Source: Pedobacter panaciterrae
GTDB taxonomy: Bacteria; Bacteroidota; Bacteroidia; Sphingobacteriales; Sphingobacteriaceae
Reading direction: 5' to 3'
DNA length: 64,000 nucleotides
Assembly (NCBI RefSeq): GCF_013204795.1
Contig: NZ_JABMKW010000016.1
Coordinates: 496,001 to 560,000, forward strand
This document shows positions 53,235 through 61,306 of this stretch, in pieces. The position numbers and the translations under genes are program-made. The first letter of the stretch is position 1. Each line of letters starts with the position of its first letter. Under the pieces are notes generated by a model. The model made no database searches, had not been told where the DNA came from, and saw only the letters and a program-made list of their open reading frames with translations.

Positions 53235-53681
53235 TTAAAGCTGATAATCAAAATGCACCACATCCTCCTGGATCCCACCCGTCGACCGGTAAAAGTCGAT
53301 AGCATGCTGGTCTGCAAGATCGGCCTGCACAAAAACAAACTTACATCCATGCCCCTTGCAAAACGACTTGAGCTCCTCTATTAGCCTCCTGCCAACACCT
53401 TTGCGCTGCCATGCTACTTCAACAGCCAAATCGTATATATAAACTTCAGGGGCAGCATAATATATGGAAGGCATCATGTAAGCTGTCATTCCACCAACTA
53501 CGTTTTCATAATCGTCAAGCGCACTAAAAAAAACGATCTGCTGATTTTCCAGCAAGGTTTGCAAATAAGCAACCGATGGCATTTCAAAATTCTGCATTTC
53601 AAATACCCGCTCATATACCCCAACCAGGGCCATTAGCTGTTTGATATCTGAAGATTCTAATTTCCGATAAGTAATTTTCAT
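53235..53681 (-). CDS. GNAT acetyltransferase similar to AAC(3)-I
   Basis: 148-aa N-acetyltransferase with acetyl-CoA-binding motif RKGVGRRLIEELK (Q/RxxGxG/A type). The pattern of VYIYDLAVEVAWQRKGVG, FVFVQADLADQHAIDFYRSTGG and the terminal EDVVHFDYQ closely follows the aminoglycoside 3-N-acetyltransferase I group (IYDLAV and VQADYGDDPA/VMHFDI in the known enzymes). It could therefore acetylate aminoglycosides, but most chromosomal GNATs of this look have other natural substrates. It precedes the YcaQ-like gene by 8 nt. Confidence 0.85.
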   Translation of the reverse strand: MKITYRKLESSDIKQLMALVGVYERVFEMQNFEMPSVAYLQTLLENQQIVFFSALDDYENVVGGMTAYMMPSIYYAAPEVYIYDLAVEVAWQRKGVGRRLIEELKSFCKGHGCKFVFVQADLADQHAIDFYRSTGGIQEDVVHFDYQL

Positions 53682-53731
53682 AAACGTATAACGTAAATTC
53701 CCGGACTACCCACCAAGATACTAATACATTT

Positions 53732-56086
53732 CTATTTTGAGATGATTTCAGGACTGCTGATTGTTTTAATGATAAACCTGTTTGTCAGTTCATTTTCATC
53801 AGGAAATCCGCAATCAAATTTAATGGTATGCTTTCCAGACTTAAGGCTTGGAATGGGCTGTTTTAATGCAATTTCGTTCTTAAAACTCCCCTTATTATCA
53901 TAAATTTTAAGAGTTGTTCCATTGCATACAACTGAGTTTCCTGCTTCATATTCGCCCGGCAATTCAAGTTTAAAATATCCATCTAATTCAATCCACGGAT
54001 TACTGATTACACCTTCTTTTCCCATAAAAGTAAGGGTAAAATTTAAGGGTTGTTCTGCATTACCATTTACAAACTGCCATTCCGAAAAGGTTGGTTGTCC
54101 AGGCTGAAGCACCTGCTTAGTATGTTCAAATTTGAATTTTTTAAATGGATATAGTTTCCAACCCTCGTTATTATGTTCCAGATGAAAATCGTTTTCCGGA
54201 TTCTTTAATCTTGTCAATTGATCAGGAGAGAAAATTTTCTTTTTATAAGCATCCTGCCAAAGCTTGATCAGAGCTAATAGCTGAGTAGTATTTGGATTTT
54301 TTTGCAAATTTTTATAGCGTGCAACCAAAGCAAAACCTGCATGGTAACCGGCAGCTCTTGCCATCATCCATTCGATGTCATCTGCCGTTGTTGTTGAAGA
54401 AAGTAAAAACCATCCCAGCATATTAGGCATGTAATTTCTTTCCAAAAAAGGTTGGTTTTCCAAACGAAAATCTCCCTGGGATTCACGAAATCCGCCATAC
54501 CATGGTTCTCCCCAGTTCCAATAATGACAAATATGCCAATAATAATGACTGGAACGACTTGTGCCGTTAACCAAGGTCTGCTTGGTATCCTTGAAAACCT
54601 TTTCGGCAAAAGCCTGCATACCATAATCACCTTCCCCCGAGGATAGACATCCTTCATGACCATCAAAATCCATCTGGCTAACCCCAGTTTCAGTAAAAAA
54701 ACGACCTAAATTCCCTGCAATTTCCTGTTGAAGGCTAAAATTTGTAAAAAGCGTGTTATAGGGATAATCCATCATCATCCCTACTGCTGCCCCTTTTTCC
54801 TGAGCGGATGCTTTTGTTCCATAAGCACCTCGCTGGCAATCCAACAATTTGAATGGGCGTTCTGATGTCACTTCACGGAAACGGATAATTTCTTCACCGA
54901 TTTGAACAGCATGTAATGTACTTGGCTTTATGTTCTTAAAATACTCATTAGATTCAACAACAATTTCAGTAGCAGACGATGTGATGTTTTCTGTTAGTAT
55001 GGAGGAACCAGTTAAAGCAAGGCGCTTGTCGGGCAGCGGTGTAACATAAGGATCATTCGTATTGATAAAATTACTAAGTGTGTGTACACCTATACGAATC
55101 CCTTTTTTTGATGCTTTATCAACACAAACTTTCATTCCCGCATTCCCATTTGGGAAACTTGCAGGATTTAAAACAAAATGGCCCCAGGATTGAAACGGAC
55201 TTTCATGGTAAACGGACATGAGTTCTGCCTGTTTTGCATAATTCAATAAGGTATCTATATTACTTTCATCAAAATCCGCAATCATGTAGGCCCTCCCGGT
55301 TTCAGGGGACTGTTTATGCCAAACCCCGTTAATCAATGGATGTGGAAGCCCCTCGGCAAGCTCAATTGTTCCGATACGAGATAGCACTTGATTTTCGGAA
55401 CATCCAAAAAGGGCAATCTTTGAACCTATTGTAGTTTCATTGGGTATTGCATTAACCGGCATATTCGGATATTGATTCCAAACCGTGATTTTGCGGTCTT
55501 TTGATCGATCCAGACTGAATGCCTGTAAACTACTCCCATAGGACTGACTAACCGCCACCGAACCTCGCGAATAATCCGCCCCTTCAGCATTTTTTAAAAC
55601 ACCTCCAATGGTTTTTACGTTTAATGATTGAAGCCCGATCGCATATTCACCATCACGTACCACCCCAACCACTTCTCCAATCGTTTGCCCAATAATAGTT
55701 GGATATGCGCCCCAGACAACTGCATTTACTTTATCTTTTGTGTTCAAACGAATTAATTCGAAAACAAGGTGGGTTTTCTTTTGGACAACTTTTATTTCTG
55801 CGGAAACCTTGGCCTTCATAAAATTCAGGATAATGACACCTGATTTACTATTAAATACAGCTTGAGCCGGCTCTTCCCATTCCTCGGCGACACGAACACT
55901 TAATAAAGGGGCCTTTTCTCCGATAGCAAGGTAATTTTTTCCAGTCTTAGGATTTAGCATTGCGGCGACCTGACCAGTCTGGGAAATGCTGAGGCTCAGA
56001 TCGTCTGTTTTTAGATTGATTTGCTGCGCAGATGCATTAAAAAATTGGACCAAAAGTGTAAAAATAACCAGGACAGTTTTTTTCAT
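53732..56086 (-). CDS. Large secreted TIM-barrel-like putative glycoside hydrolase
   Basis: 784-aa exported protein with a signal peptide (NASAQ, about 21). An N-terminal beta-rich half (about 22-255) precedes a probable catalytic barrel (about 280-620) with strand endings GRAYMIADFDESN, SVYHESPFQSWGHF, GIRIGVHTLSNF, GVSQMDFDGHEG and HICHYWNWGEPWYGG. The Asp in SQMDFDGHEG and the Asp in MIADFDESN are candidates for catalytic acid residues. A C-terminal beta domain follows (LPGEYEAGNSVVCNG). It resembles alpha-galactosidase-clan enzymes in style but I cannot place it in a named CAZy family. Stand-alone gene, 50 nt after the GNAT gene's start (divergence not seen; same strand). Confidence 0.7.
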   Translation of the reverse strand: MKKTVLVIFTLLVQFFNASAQQINLKTDDLSLSISQTGQVAAMLNPKTGKNYLAIGEKAPLLSVRVAEEWEEPAQAVFNSKSGVIILNFMKAKVSAEIKVVQKKTHLVFELIRLNTKDKVNAVVWGAYPTIIGQTIGEVVGVVRDGEYAIGLQSLNVKTIGGVLKNAEGADYSRGSVAVSQSYGSSLQAFSLDRSKDRKITVWNQYPNMPVNAIPNETTIGSKIALFGCSENQVLSRIGTIELAEGLPHPLINGVWHKQSPETGRAYMIADFDESNIDTLLNYAKQAELMSVYHESPFQSWGHFVLNPASFPNGNAGMKVCVDKASKKGIRIGVHTLSNFINTNDPYVTPLPDKRLALTGSSILTENITSSATEIVVESNEYFKNIKPSTLHAVQIGEEIIRFREVTSERPFKLLDCQRGAYGTKASAQEKGAAVGMMMDYPYNTLFTNFSLQQEIAGNLGRFFTETGVSQMDFDGHEGCLSSGEGDYGMQAFAEKVFKDTKQTLVNGTSRSSHYYWHICHYWNWGEPWYGGFRESQGDFRLENQPFLERNYMPNMLGWFLLSSTTTADDIEWMMARAAGYHAGFALVARYKNLQKNPNTTQLLALIKLWQDAYKKKIFSPDQLTRLKNPENDFHLEHNNEGWKLYPFKKFKFEHTKQVLQPGQPTFSEWQFVNGNAEQPLNFTLTFMGKEGVISNPWIELDGYFKLELPGEYEAGNSVVCNGTTLKIYDNKGSFKNEIALKQPIPSLKSGKHTIKFDCGFPDENELTNRFIIKTISSPEIISK

Positions 56087-56344
56087 GAATAAAAAGGAAT
56101 CTAATTTATACTTCGGTTTTCACCAGTAAAAGAAATGAAATTGAATAAATAATAAAGCTAAAATATAAATAGAATCCCTGATAAACTATTCAAATTTTGA
56201 CACTTGTTGATGCTTTTTTGACCTATGGCGCTGAAGTTATGGCTTTCAATTTTGAACTTTTTGAACAAGATGCATATCAAAAGATTTTTGTTTCTTTTGC
56301 TTTTCGTAATGGCAAAAGCGCCGGCGTGACCCAGGCTTGAAATC

Positions 56345-56734
56345 TTACTCAATTTTTTGGTAAGCCACCGGATAGCGCTTTCTGAACATCGCGTAGGTCG
56401 CACTGACCATCACTAAGGCTACCACGGCATCTGTGGCTGTCCCAACACCAATGACGGCTACTTTTGACCCGAATGCGAAGATAATATCAAAGAAGATTCC
56501 GGCAAATACCCATTCTTTTAATCTCAGCAATTTGTCGGGAATCAGGAGCACGATGACGCCCGATATTTTAGCCACCCCCAGCAGGTAAATAAAATGCGCA
56601 GGGTAACCAAGTTGCTGGGTAATTTCCCAAACCAAAGCATTTTTGGTCAGTTCAAAGAATCCGCTTGCACCGAACCATAGGGAAGTTAAAACGATGCCGA
56701 TCCAGAAGGTTATGTTTGTTGTTTTGGTATTCAT
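56345..56734 (-). CDS. DoxX-like membrane protein
   Basis: 129 aa with four predicted helices: FWIGIVLTSLWFGASGFFELTK, YPAHFIYLLGVAKISGVIVLL, WVFAGIFFDIIFAFGSKVAVIG, VVALVMVSATYAMFRKRYPVAY. This is the DoxX_2/DoxX-like group, with the typical helix 1 SGFFEL pattern. Function unknown; relatives are often regulated with redox or nitro-stress genes. It begins 42 nt after the DUF1223 gene and may be co-transcribed. The 258 nt to its left (56087-56344) contains no gene I can support. Confidence 0.82.
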   Translation of the reverse strand: MNTKTTNITFWIGIVLTSLWFGASGFFELTKNALVWEITQQLGYPAHFIYLLGVAKISGVIVLLIPDKLLRLKEWVFAGIFFDIIFAFGSKVAVIGVGTATDAVVALVMVSATYAMFRKRYPVAYQKIE

Positions 56735-56776
56735 GATTTCTATATTTATGTACTGTCTTACTTAAGTGTTTGCTAT

Positions 56777-57583
56777 TTACTTTACCTTAATGTCTTTAAA
56801 TTCGCCGGCGGTGACTATTGCCCTGGTGGCGCTGTGTATGGCGCTGCTTTTTCTATCCTGCAGCAGACCGATGATTTCCCATCCTGTTGCGCTGTATGCT
56901 TTGGGTAGTTCAATGCTAATCTTGCCTTTTTCGGGTTGATCCAGCTGGAAAGTCTGTAAGCTCCTTACAATCTGCGCATGACTCAATGTACGGCCTTCAT
57001 TTTCCCCACGTTTGATCTGATGAACTGCGTTCTTTTGAACGATCGCGATCAGCAGTTCATCGTCAGTTGTTTTTCCGGTTACCTGGTAATTGAGGCTCAT
57101 TTTTGCGCCCTGCTGCTTGCCCTGCAGTTGCAGTGTGTTGACTGCGCTACCGCTAATGCCACTTGCTATGGCATAATTCATCGCTGACGCATTGGAACCT
57201 ACGAATTCCGTTTTACCATTAACCACTACTTGCGGTGTGTAAACCTGTGCACGAAGCTTGCTTGCATACTGATACTGACGTTTGCTGTAATCCGGATTGC
57301 TAAACACATCACGCCAGCCCTGGTTATCCCAGTAATCTACATGGTAAGACAAAGCATAAACGGGTTTGTCTCCGGCTTCGCGCTGCACTTTAGCCAATAG
57401 CTCGTCTGCTGGCGGACAGCTGGAACAGCCTTCGGAAGTAAAGAGTTCGAGAACGACGAAGCCATCCCCTTTTATCGTTTGTGAGATAGATGATTTGGAG
57501 GCCATTGATCTATTGGCCAGGGTCGCGGTCAGCAATAAGATGACGGCTAATGCACAAAGCATGGTGAGTTGTATCCTTTTCAT
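56777..57583 (-). CDS. DUF1223 thioredoxin-like exported protein
   Basis: 268-aa protein with an N-terminal signal or anchor segment (about 1-28). The DUF1223 domain starts VVLELFTSEGCSSCPPADELL, with the pair Cys53/Cys56 in a thioredoxin-like position, followed by LSYHVDYWDNQGWRDVFSNPDYSKRQYQYAS and YTPQVVVNGKTEFVGSN. The C-terminal part is beta-rich (ELPKAYSATGWEIIGLLQD). Probably acts in extracytoplasmic thiol chemistry; no substrate known. Same direction as the LytTR pair upstream, 122 nt away. Confidence 0.88.
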   Translation of the reverse strand: MKRIQLTMLCALAVILLLTATLANRSMASKSSISQTIKGDGFVVLELFTSEGCSSCPPADELLAKVQREAGDKPVYALSYHVDYWDNQGWRDVFSNPDYSKRQYQYASKLRAQVYTPQVVVNGKTEFVGSNASAMNYAIASGISGSAVNTLQLQGKQQGAKMSLNYQVTGKTTDDELLIAIVQKNAVHQIKRGENEGRTLSHAQIVRSLQTFQLDQPEKGKISIELPKAYSATGWEIIGLLQDRKSSAIHSATRAIVTAGEFKDIKVK

Positions 57584-57705
57584 AATTTGAATCTTTAATT
57601 TGATCCAAACTTAGGGACTAAGGATACCCAAAAACAGGAGATTCGGGTTGAATCGGACAATTGGGATCGCCACATAGACAGGGCGACCCTTCAATTGGAT
57701 TGTTG

Positions 57706-58467
57706 TTAACGGTTCTCCATCCAGGATAAGAAAGAGGTCGATTTTTCCTTATTGATAAGCAGTTTATCCGGAGTTTCGATTACCAATTTCACATATAGCT
57801 TACGCAGGAAATAATGCTCAATCTCCTTAATTGCACTGAAGTTGATCAGGTATTGTCGGTTCACCCTAAAAAACTGCTTTTGTGAAACCGAGCCGGTAAT
57901 CTGATCCAGGGATTGGTTCAGGGAAAATTCTTGTCCGTCGAAGCACATGATCGAAGTGGACTCATTCCGGATGTAGAAATAGGCGATCTGTGCGATCTGT
58001 ACTGTGGTATATTTCTGGTGCTTGAATACCAGGAAACTCGTCTTCTCCGCAGGTTGAACCATCTGGATCAGCAGGTCGCTCAGATCCGGAATCGTCTTTT
58101 GCTGAAAGAAGTTTTTCAGGTCATCCACTTTTTTCATGGCCCCGGCAATATCTTCTTTTGAAAATGGCTTCAGCACGTAATCCACTCCGTTACGCTTAAA
58201 AGCCTCAAGCGAATACTCGTCAAAGGCTGTACAAAAAACCACCGGGCAGCTAATTGTTACCGATTTGAAAATCTCAAAGCTGAGGCCATCTGCCAGCTGA
58301 ACGTCCATGAAAATCAGGTCGGGCTGTGGTCCTTTGGATAACGCCGCTACCGACTCTTCGATACTTTGGTACGCGCCCGTGATTTTGGCATTGGGTCGGA
58401 GTTCCCGGAGTATATTTTCCAATGATTTGGCGGTTCGTAATTCGTCCTCAATGATGATGATGTTCAT
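57706..58467 (-). CDS. LytTR-family response regulator
   Basis: 253 aa. Receiver domain (about 1-120) with phospho-acceptor Asp55 (LIFMDVQLADG), acidic Glu7-Asp8, and the FVLKPFSKED region. C-terminal LytTR DNA-binding domain (about 155-250: QYLINFSAIKEIEHYF). Cytoplasmic, activated by the sensor kinase directly upstream. The start ATG overlaps the 3' end of the kinase gene by 20 nt (translational coupling). Likely targets are nearby, for example the DUF1223/DoxX-like genes, but that is inference. Confidence 0.93.
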   Translation of the reverse strand: MNIIIIEDELRTAKSLENILRELRPNAKITGAYQSIEESVAALSKGPQPDLIFMDVQLADGLSFEIFKSVTISCPVVFCTAFDEYSLEAFKRNGVDYVLKPFSKEDIAGAMKKVDDLKNFFQQKTIPDLSDLLIQMVQPAEKTSFLVFKHQKYTTVQIAQIAYFYIRNESTSIMCFDGQEFSLNQSLDQITGSVSQKQFFRVNRQYLINFSAIKEIEHYFLRKLYVKLVIETPDKLLINKEKSTSFLSWMENR

Positions 58468-59467
58468 AGATTAATGGAAGTTTGATTTGAAATAATTGCT
58501 GGTCGTCCAGGATCTCCACTTTCCTGTCCAGCAAATGACTGTACTTGAGTTCAATATTTTTGAGACCAACTCCCAGAGAGCTTTCCTCGTTATTCTTTAG
58601 CTGTATCTGATTCTCCACTACCAGCATTCCTGCTTCGCGGTAGATACTGATGTTTAATGGCCGATGTAAGGAGACGATGTTATGTTTCAGGCAATTCTCC
58701 ACAAGCAGTTGTAGGGTAAATGGCGGAATAAGCGTTTCCAGCACTTCATCATCCAGTTTGTTGGTAAATATAAAACCATCATCAAACCTGGCCTTTTGCA
58801 GGAAAAGATAGGCGTTGAGGATATCCATCTCTTCACGAACGTGAATGAGATCCAGCTTGCGGCTCTCTAAGGTGTATCGGTAAAAGTTAGCCAGTTTCAG
58901 GATGAAATCTACCGACTGCTCATCATTGCTCTCTACCATGGCTTTCAGGGTATTCAGACTGTTGAAAAGGAAATGCGGATTGACCTGTTGTTTGAGCAGG
59001 TCATACTGCGCGCTGAGGTTGTCGTTTCTGAAGCGCTCCAACTCCATATTTACGTGTTGGTTCTCATAGTTCTGCTGCAGCAGGTTTAAAAACATATAGA
59101 AGACCAGGTTAATCAAGATCCCCCGAACCTCTACCATCAGCATCGTGGGGCCAAATTCAATATGGGAAAGTATTAGCTGCTGGATATAAGCCAGTGCGAG
59201 CATTACAGCGAGTCCGAATAACAGGGACTTCAGTAGTTTACGGTAAGAGATCTGCTGACCCTGGGTCTTATTGCTTTTTCGCGAAAGCATATAGATATTG
59301 AAGTACCACATCGTTACCGCAAAAGCCGCTGTGATACCTGCATTCACCGCAGCTTCTAAAAGATTGAACTGATGGGAAGCAAGTTGAGGCACTGAAGACA
59401 ATACCCCCAGCACGATAGAACTGCTCCATATAATGGTATTTGATATCTTGAAATTCATTTTTTTCAT
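58448..59467 (-). CDS. LytS-type sensor histidine kinase
   Basis: 339 aa. Four N-terminal helices (about 10-130) with no large extracytoplasmic domain, a linker coiled coil, then a His_kinase domain with phospho-acceptor His165 in QQVNPHFLFNSLNTLKAM and the ATP-binding part (LIPPFTLQLLVENCLKHNIV, GVGLKNIELKYSHLL). Probable membrane stress sensor. It starts 17 nt after the HxlR gene, so the three are an operon. It ends in HHHH-stop, read in another frame as the MNIIIIE start of the response regulator. Confidence 0.93.
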   Translation of the reverse strand: MKKMNFKISNTIIWSSSIVLGVLSSVPQLASHQFNLLEAAVNAGITAAFAVTMWYFNIYMLSRKSNKTQGQQISYRKLLKSLLFGLAVMLALAYIQQLILSHIEFGPTMLMVEVRGILINLVFYMFLNLLQQNYENQHVNMELERFRNDNLSAQYDLLKQQVNPHFLFNSLNTLKAMVESNDEQSVDFILKLANFYRYTLESRKLDLIHVREEMDILNAYLFLQKARFDDGFIFTNKLDDEVLETLIPPFTLQLLVENCLKHNIVSLHRPLNISIYREAGMLVVENQIQLKNNEESSLGVGLKNIELKYSHLLDRKVEILDDQQLFQIKLPLIYEHHHH

Positions 59468-59484
59468 GGATAAGCCAGGTGAGG

Positions 59485-59865
59485 TTAATCTGCCATTCTT
59501 ATTTTTTCACGATGCTGCTTGCCCCATCGGATCATCTCCAGGATAATGGCCCCAAAAGAAAGGCAATAGTCTGTTTCACTGTATTCGACCAGCACTGGTG
59601 TTGAGGGTGTGACGGTTCTTTTGATCAGTTTATTGGCTTCCATATCCTTCAATTCCCTTGAAAGCATCCGGGTAGTGATACCCGGAATGCTTCTTTGTAT
59701 GTCGCGAAAGCGCCTGTTGCCGTTACAGATCGAATTGATGATCATTAGCCTCCATTTTCCGCCCATGACGTACATGGTATCCTGCAGTGCCTGGATTTCT
59801 TCCTTTTGATTTCTGGGATCGGAAAGTATTTCTCCCGACTTACGGATAAGTTCTTCATTACTCAT
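59485..59865 (-). CDS. HxlR-family regulator
   Basis: 126-aa winged-helix protein: DTMYVMGGKWRLMIINSICNGNRRFRDIQRSIPGITTRMLSRELKDMEANKLIKRTVTP is the HxlR domain. There is no N-terminal cysteine, unlike the HxlR at 45878, so it may respond to something other than thiol oxidation (its only Cys is about residue 47). It heads a unit with the sensor kinase and response regulator (17 nt) and follows the SDR gene in the same direction by 49 nt. A tandem repeat before that SDR suggests it as a target. Confidence 0.92.
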   Translation of the reverse strand: MSNEELIRKSGEILSDPRNQKEEIQALQDTMYVMGGKWRLMIINSICNGNRRFRDIQRSIPGITTRMLSRELKDMEANKLIKRTVTPSTPVLVEYSETDYCLSFGAIILEMIRWGKQHREKIRMAD

Positions 59866-59914
59866 GATGTACTACTGGTTAAGGATTGCTTGCAAGATAC
59901 TAAGATACGAAAGC

Positions 59915-60655
59915 TTATAAACTCATTCCCCCGTCCATCACGATTTCCGCACCGGTGATAAAACCGGAAGCCTCTCCGGCGAAATAAGCCACCATTTTAG
60001 CAACATCATCCGCAGCACCTATTTTCCGGAGCGGAATGCGCTCAATCATCCAGTCATCCAGGCCTTGTCGGCTGGCCTGGTCAAGTCCGAGTTTATTTAG
60101 AATCTCGGTCTGCGTTGGTCCTGGACTTACCGCATTCACACGTATCCCCCGCGGAGCCAATTCTACAGCTGCGATCTTCATTATTGAGTTCAGCGCCGTT
60201 TTGCCCGAGCTGTAGATAGAGGAGTTGGCTCCGCTCATGCTCGCCACGTTCGAGGAGAGGAAAACTACCGACGCACCATCATTCAGAATTGGAATAAAGC
60301 GGCTCAGCGTAAAGTATGCTCCCTTAAAATTGACATCCATCACATAGTCGAAATCCCGCTCGGTTGCATTTTCAATCCCTGCACCTGCCAAAACTCCTGC
60401 ATTAATGAACAGGATATCGATCCTGTCATATTGTGCGCTCACTTTTTCAGCAAGTTCTTCAATAGCCGAGACCCGGCCCTGATCACTCACAAAACCGGTT
60501 ACACCCAGATCTGCTGCCGCTTTTTGCAGCGCATCTTCGCGTCTTCCGGTAATGATGACTTCCGCGCCCTGTAATTTTAATTCTTTCGCAGTCGCATATC
60601 CGATACCACTGTTCCCTCCTGTGATGAGGGCTATTTTTCCTTTTAGCGTTTCCAT
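59915..60655 (-). CDS. SDR-family oxidoreductase (HxlR-linked)
   Basis: 246-aa classical short-chain dehydrogenase. Cofactor motif TGGNSGIG at 12-19, NAGVLAGAG, the catalytic Ser and YSSGK, and the terminal FITGAEIVMDGGMSL. NADPH preference possible from the Arg-rich GRREDALQ. It is the first gene before the HxlR-kinase-regulator set in the same direction. Upstream 60656-60801 contains the near-repeat at 60696-60730. Confidence 0.92.
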   Translation of the reverse strand: METLKGKIALITGGNSGIGYATAKELKLQGAEVIITGRREDALQKAAADLGVTGFVSDQGRVSAIEELAEKVSAQYDRIDILFINAGVLAGAGIENATERDFDYVMDVNFKGAYFTLSRFIPILNDGASVVFLSSNVASMSGANSSIYSSGKTALNSIMKIAAVELAPRGIRVNAVSPGPTQTEILNKLGLDQASRQGLDDWMIERIPLRKIGAADDVAKMVAYFAGEASGFITGAEIVMDGGMSL

Positions 60656-60695
60656 ATTTTTCTATTGTAAATTTGAACAAAAATAAAATGCATTT

Positions 60696-60730
60696 GGTAT
60701 AATTTTGTTACCAGTATAATCAATGATACC
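60696..60730. promoter_or_regulatory. Tandem operator-like repeat before the SDR gene
   Basis: GGTATAATTTTGTTACC (60696-60712) and GTATAATCAATGATACC (60714-60730), arranged with an 18-bp period. Each copy ends in TACC and begins with GTATAAT. The 18-bp period equals that of the repeat in the azoR/HxlR region. Likely regulator-binding pair. Confidence 0.5.
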
Positions 60731-60801
60731 AGCTAAAGCATTATTCCTGACATCATTCCGACAATACAATAGCATCATTTTATCTGCTCATATCCAGTGG
60801 T

Positions 60802-61254
60802 TTATACGGTTACTGAAATTTCTACATTGATATTGTTTCTGCTTGCTTTTGAATAAGGACAGGTCTGATGAGCAGCCGCTACAATGCCGGTTGCTTCTTC
60901 AACAGAAAGACCTGGGAGGTTAACCTGTAACCTGGCCTGTAAGGCAAAGCCCTCTTCTCCTGTTCCCAGGTCAACTTCAGTGTCTACAGAGGTTCCTTCC
61001 GGAAGTTTGATTTTTGCAGCAGCGGCATTGTGCTGCATGGCACCGATGAAACAGGCAGACCAGCCGGCAGCGAACAGTTGCTCGGGATTGGTGCCTTTGC
61101 CAATACTTCCCGGAGTAGACAGTTCGATGTCTAAACGCCCATCTGTGCTCTTTGCTTTACCTTCGCGGCCTCCGGTGATGTGTACTTTTCCAGTGTATAA
61201 TACTTTAGTGATTGCAGATCCGCCAGTGGCGGTTAAAACTGTTTGATTTTTCAT
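60802..61254 (-). CDS. ohr: Organic hydroperoxide resistance protein (Ohr)
   Basis: 150-aa OsmC/Ohr-fold peroxidase that reduces organic hydroperoxides in the cytoplasm. Two reactive cysteines in the right contexts: Cys68 in GWSACFIGA and Cys132 in HQTCPYSKA. The LSTPGSIGKGTNPEQLFAAG segment fits Ohr rather than OsmC. It lies among redox-type genes (SDR, HxlR, DUF1223). Upstream is an alpha/beta hydrolase gene in the same direction, 52 nt away. Confidence 0.93.
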   Translation of the reverse strand: MKNQTVLTATGGSAITKVLYTGKVHITGGREGKAKSTDGRLDIELSTPGSIGKGTNPEQLFAAGWSACFIGAMQHNAAAAKIKLPEGTSVDTEVDLGTGEEGFALQARLQVNLPGLSVEEATGIVAAAHQTCPYSKASRNNINVEISVTV

Positions 61255-61306
61255 TGTATTTGAATATTTAAATTTTTGAATGATGATGATTGTGAGTTAT
61301 TCATGT

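Noticed and set aside
56280..56340. Repeat-like stretch around GCAAAAGCGCCGGCG
   Set aside because: It looks like a dispersed intergenic repeat seen in this phylum, but there is no second copy in the window, so it cannot be supported here.
56158..56403. 81-aa minus-strand frame at the DoxX-like 3' end
   Set aside because: Overlaps the DoxX-like gene in another frame and looks like low-complexity Lys/Asn text.
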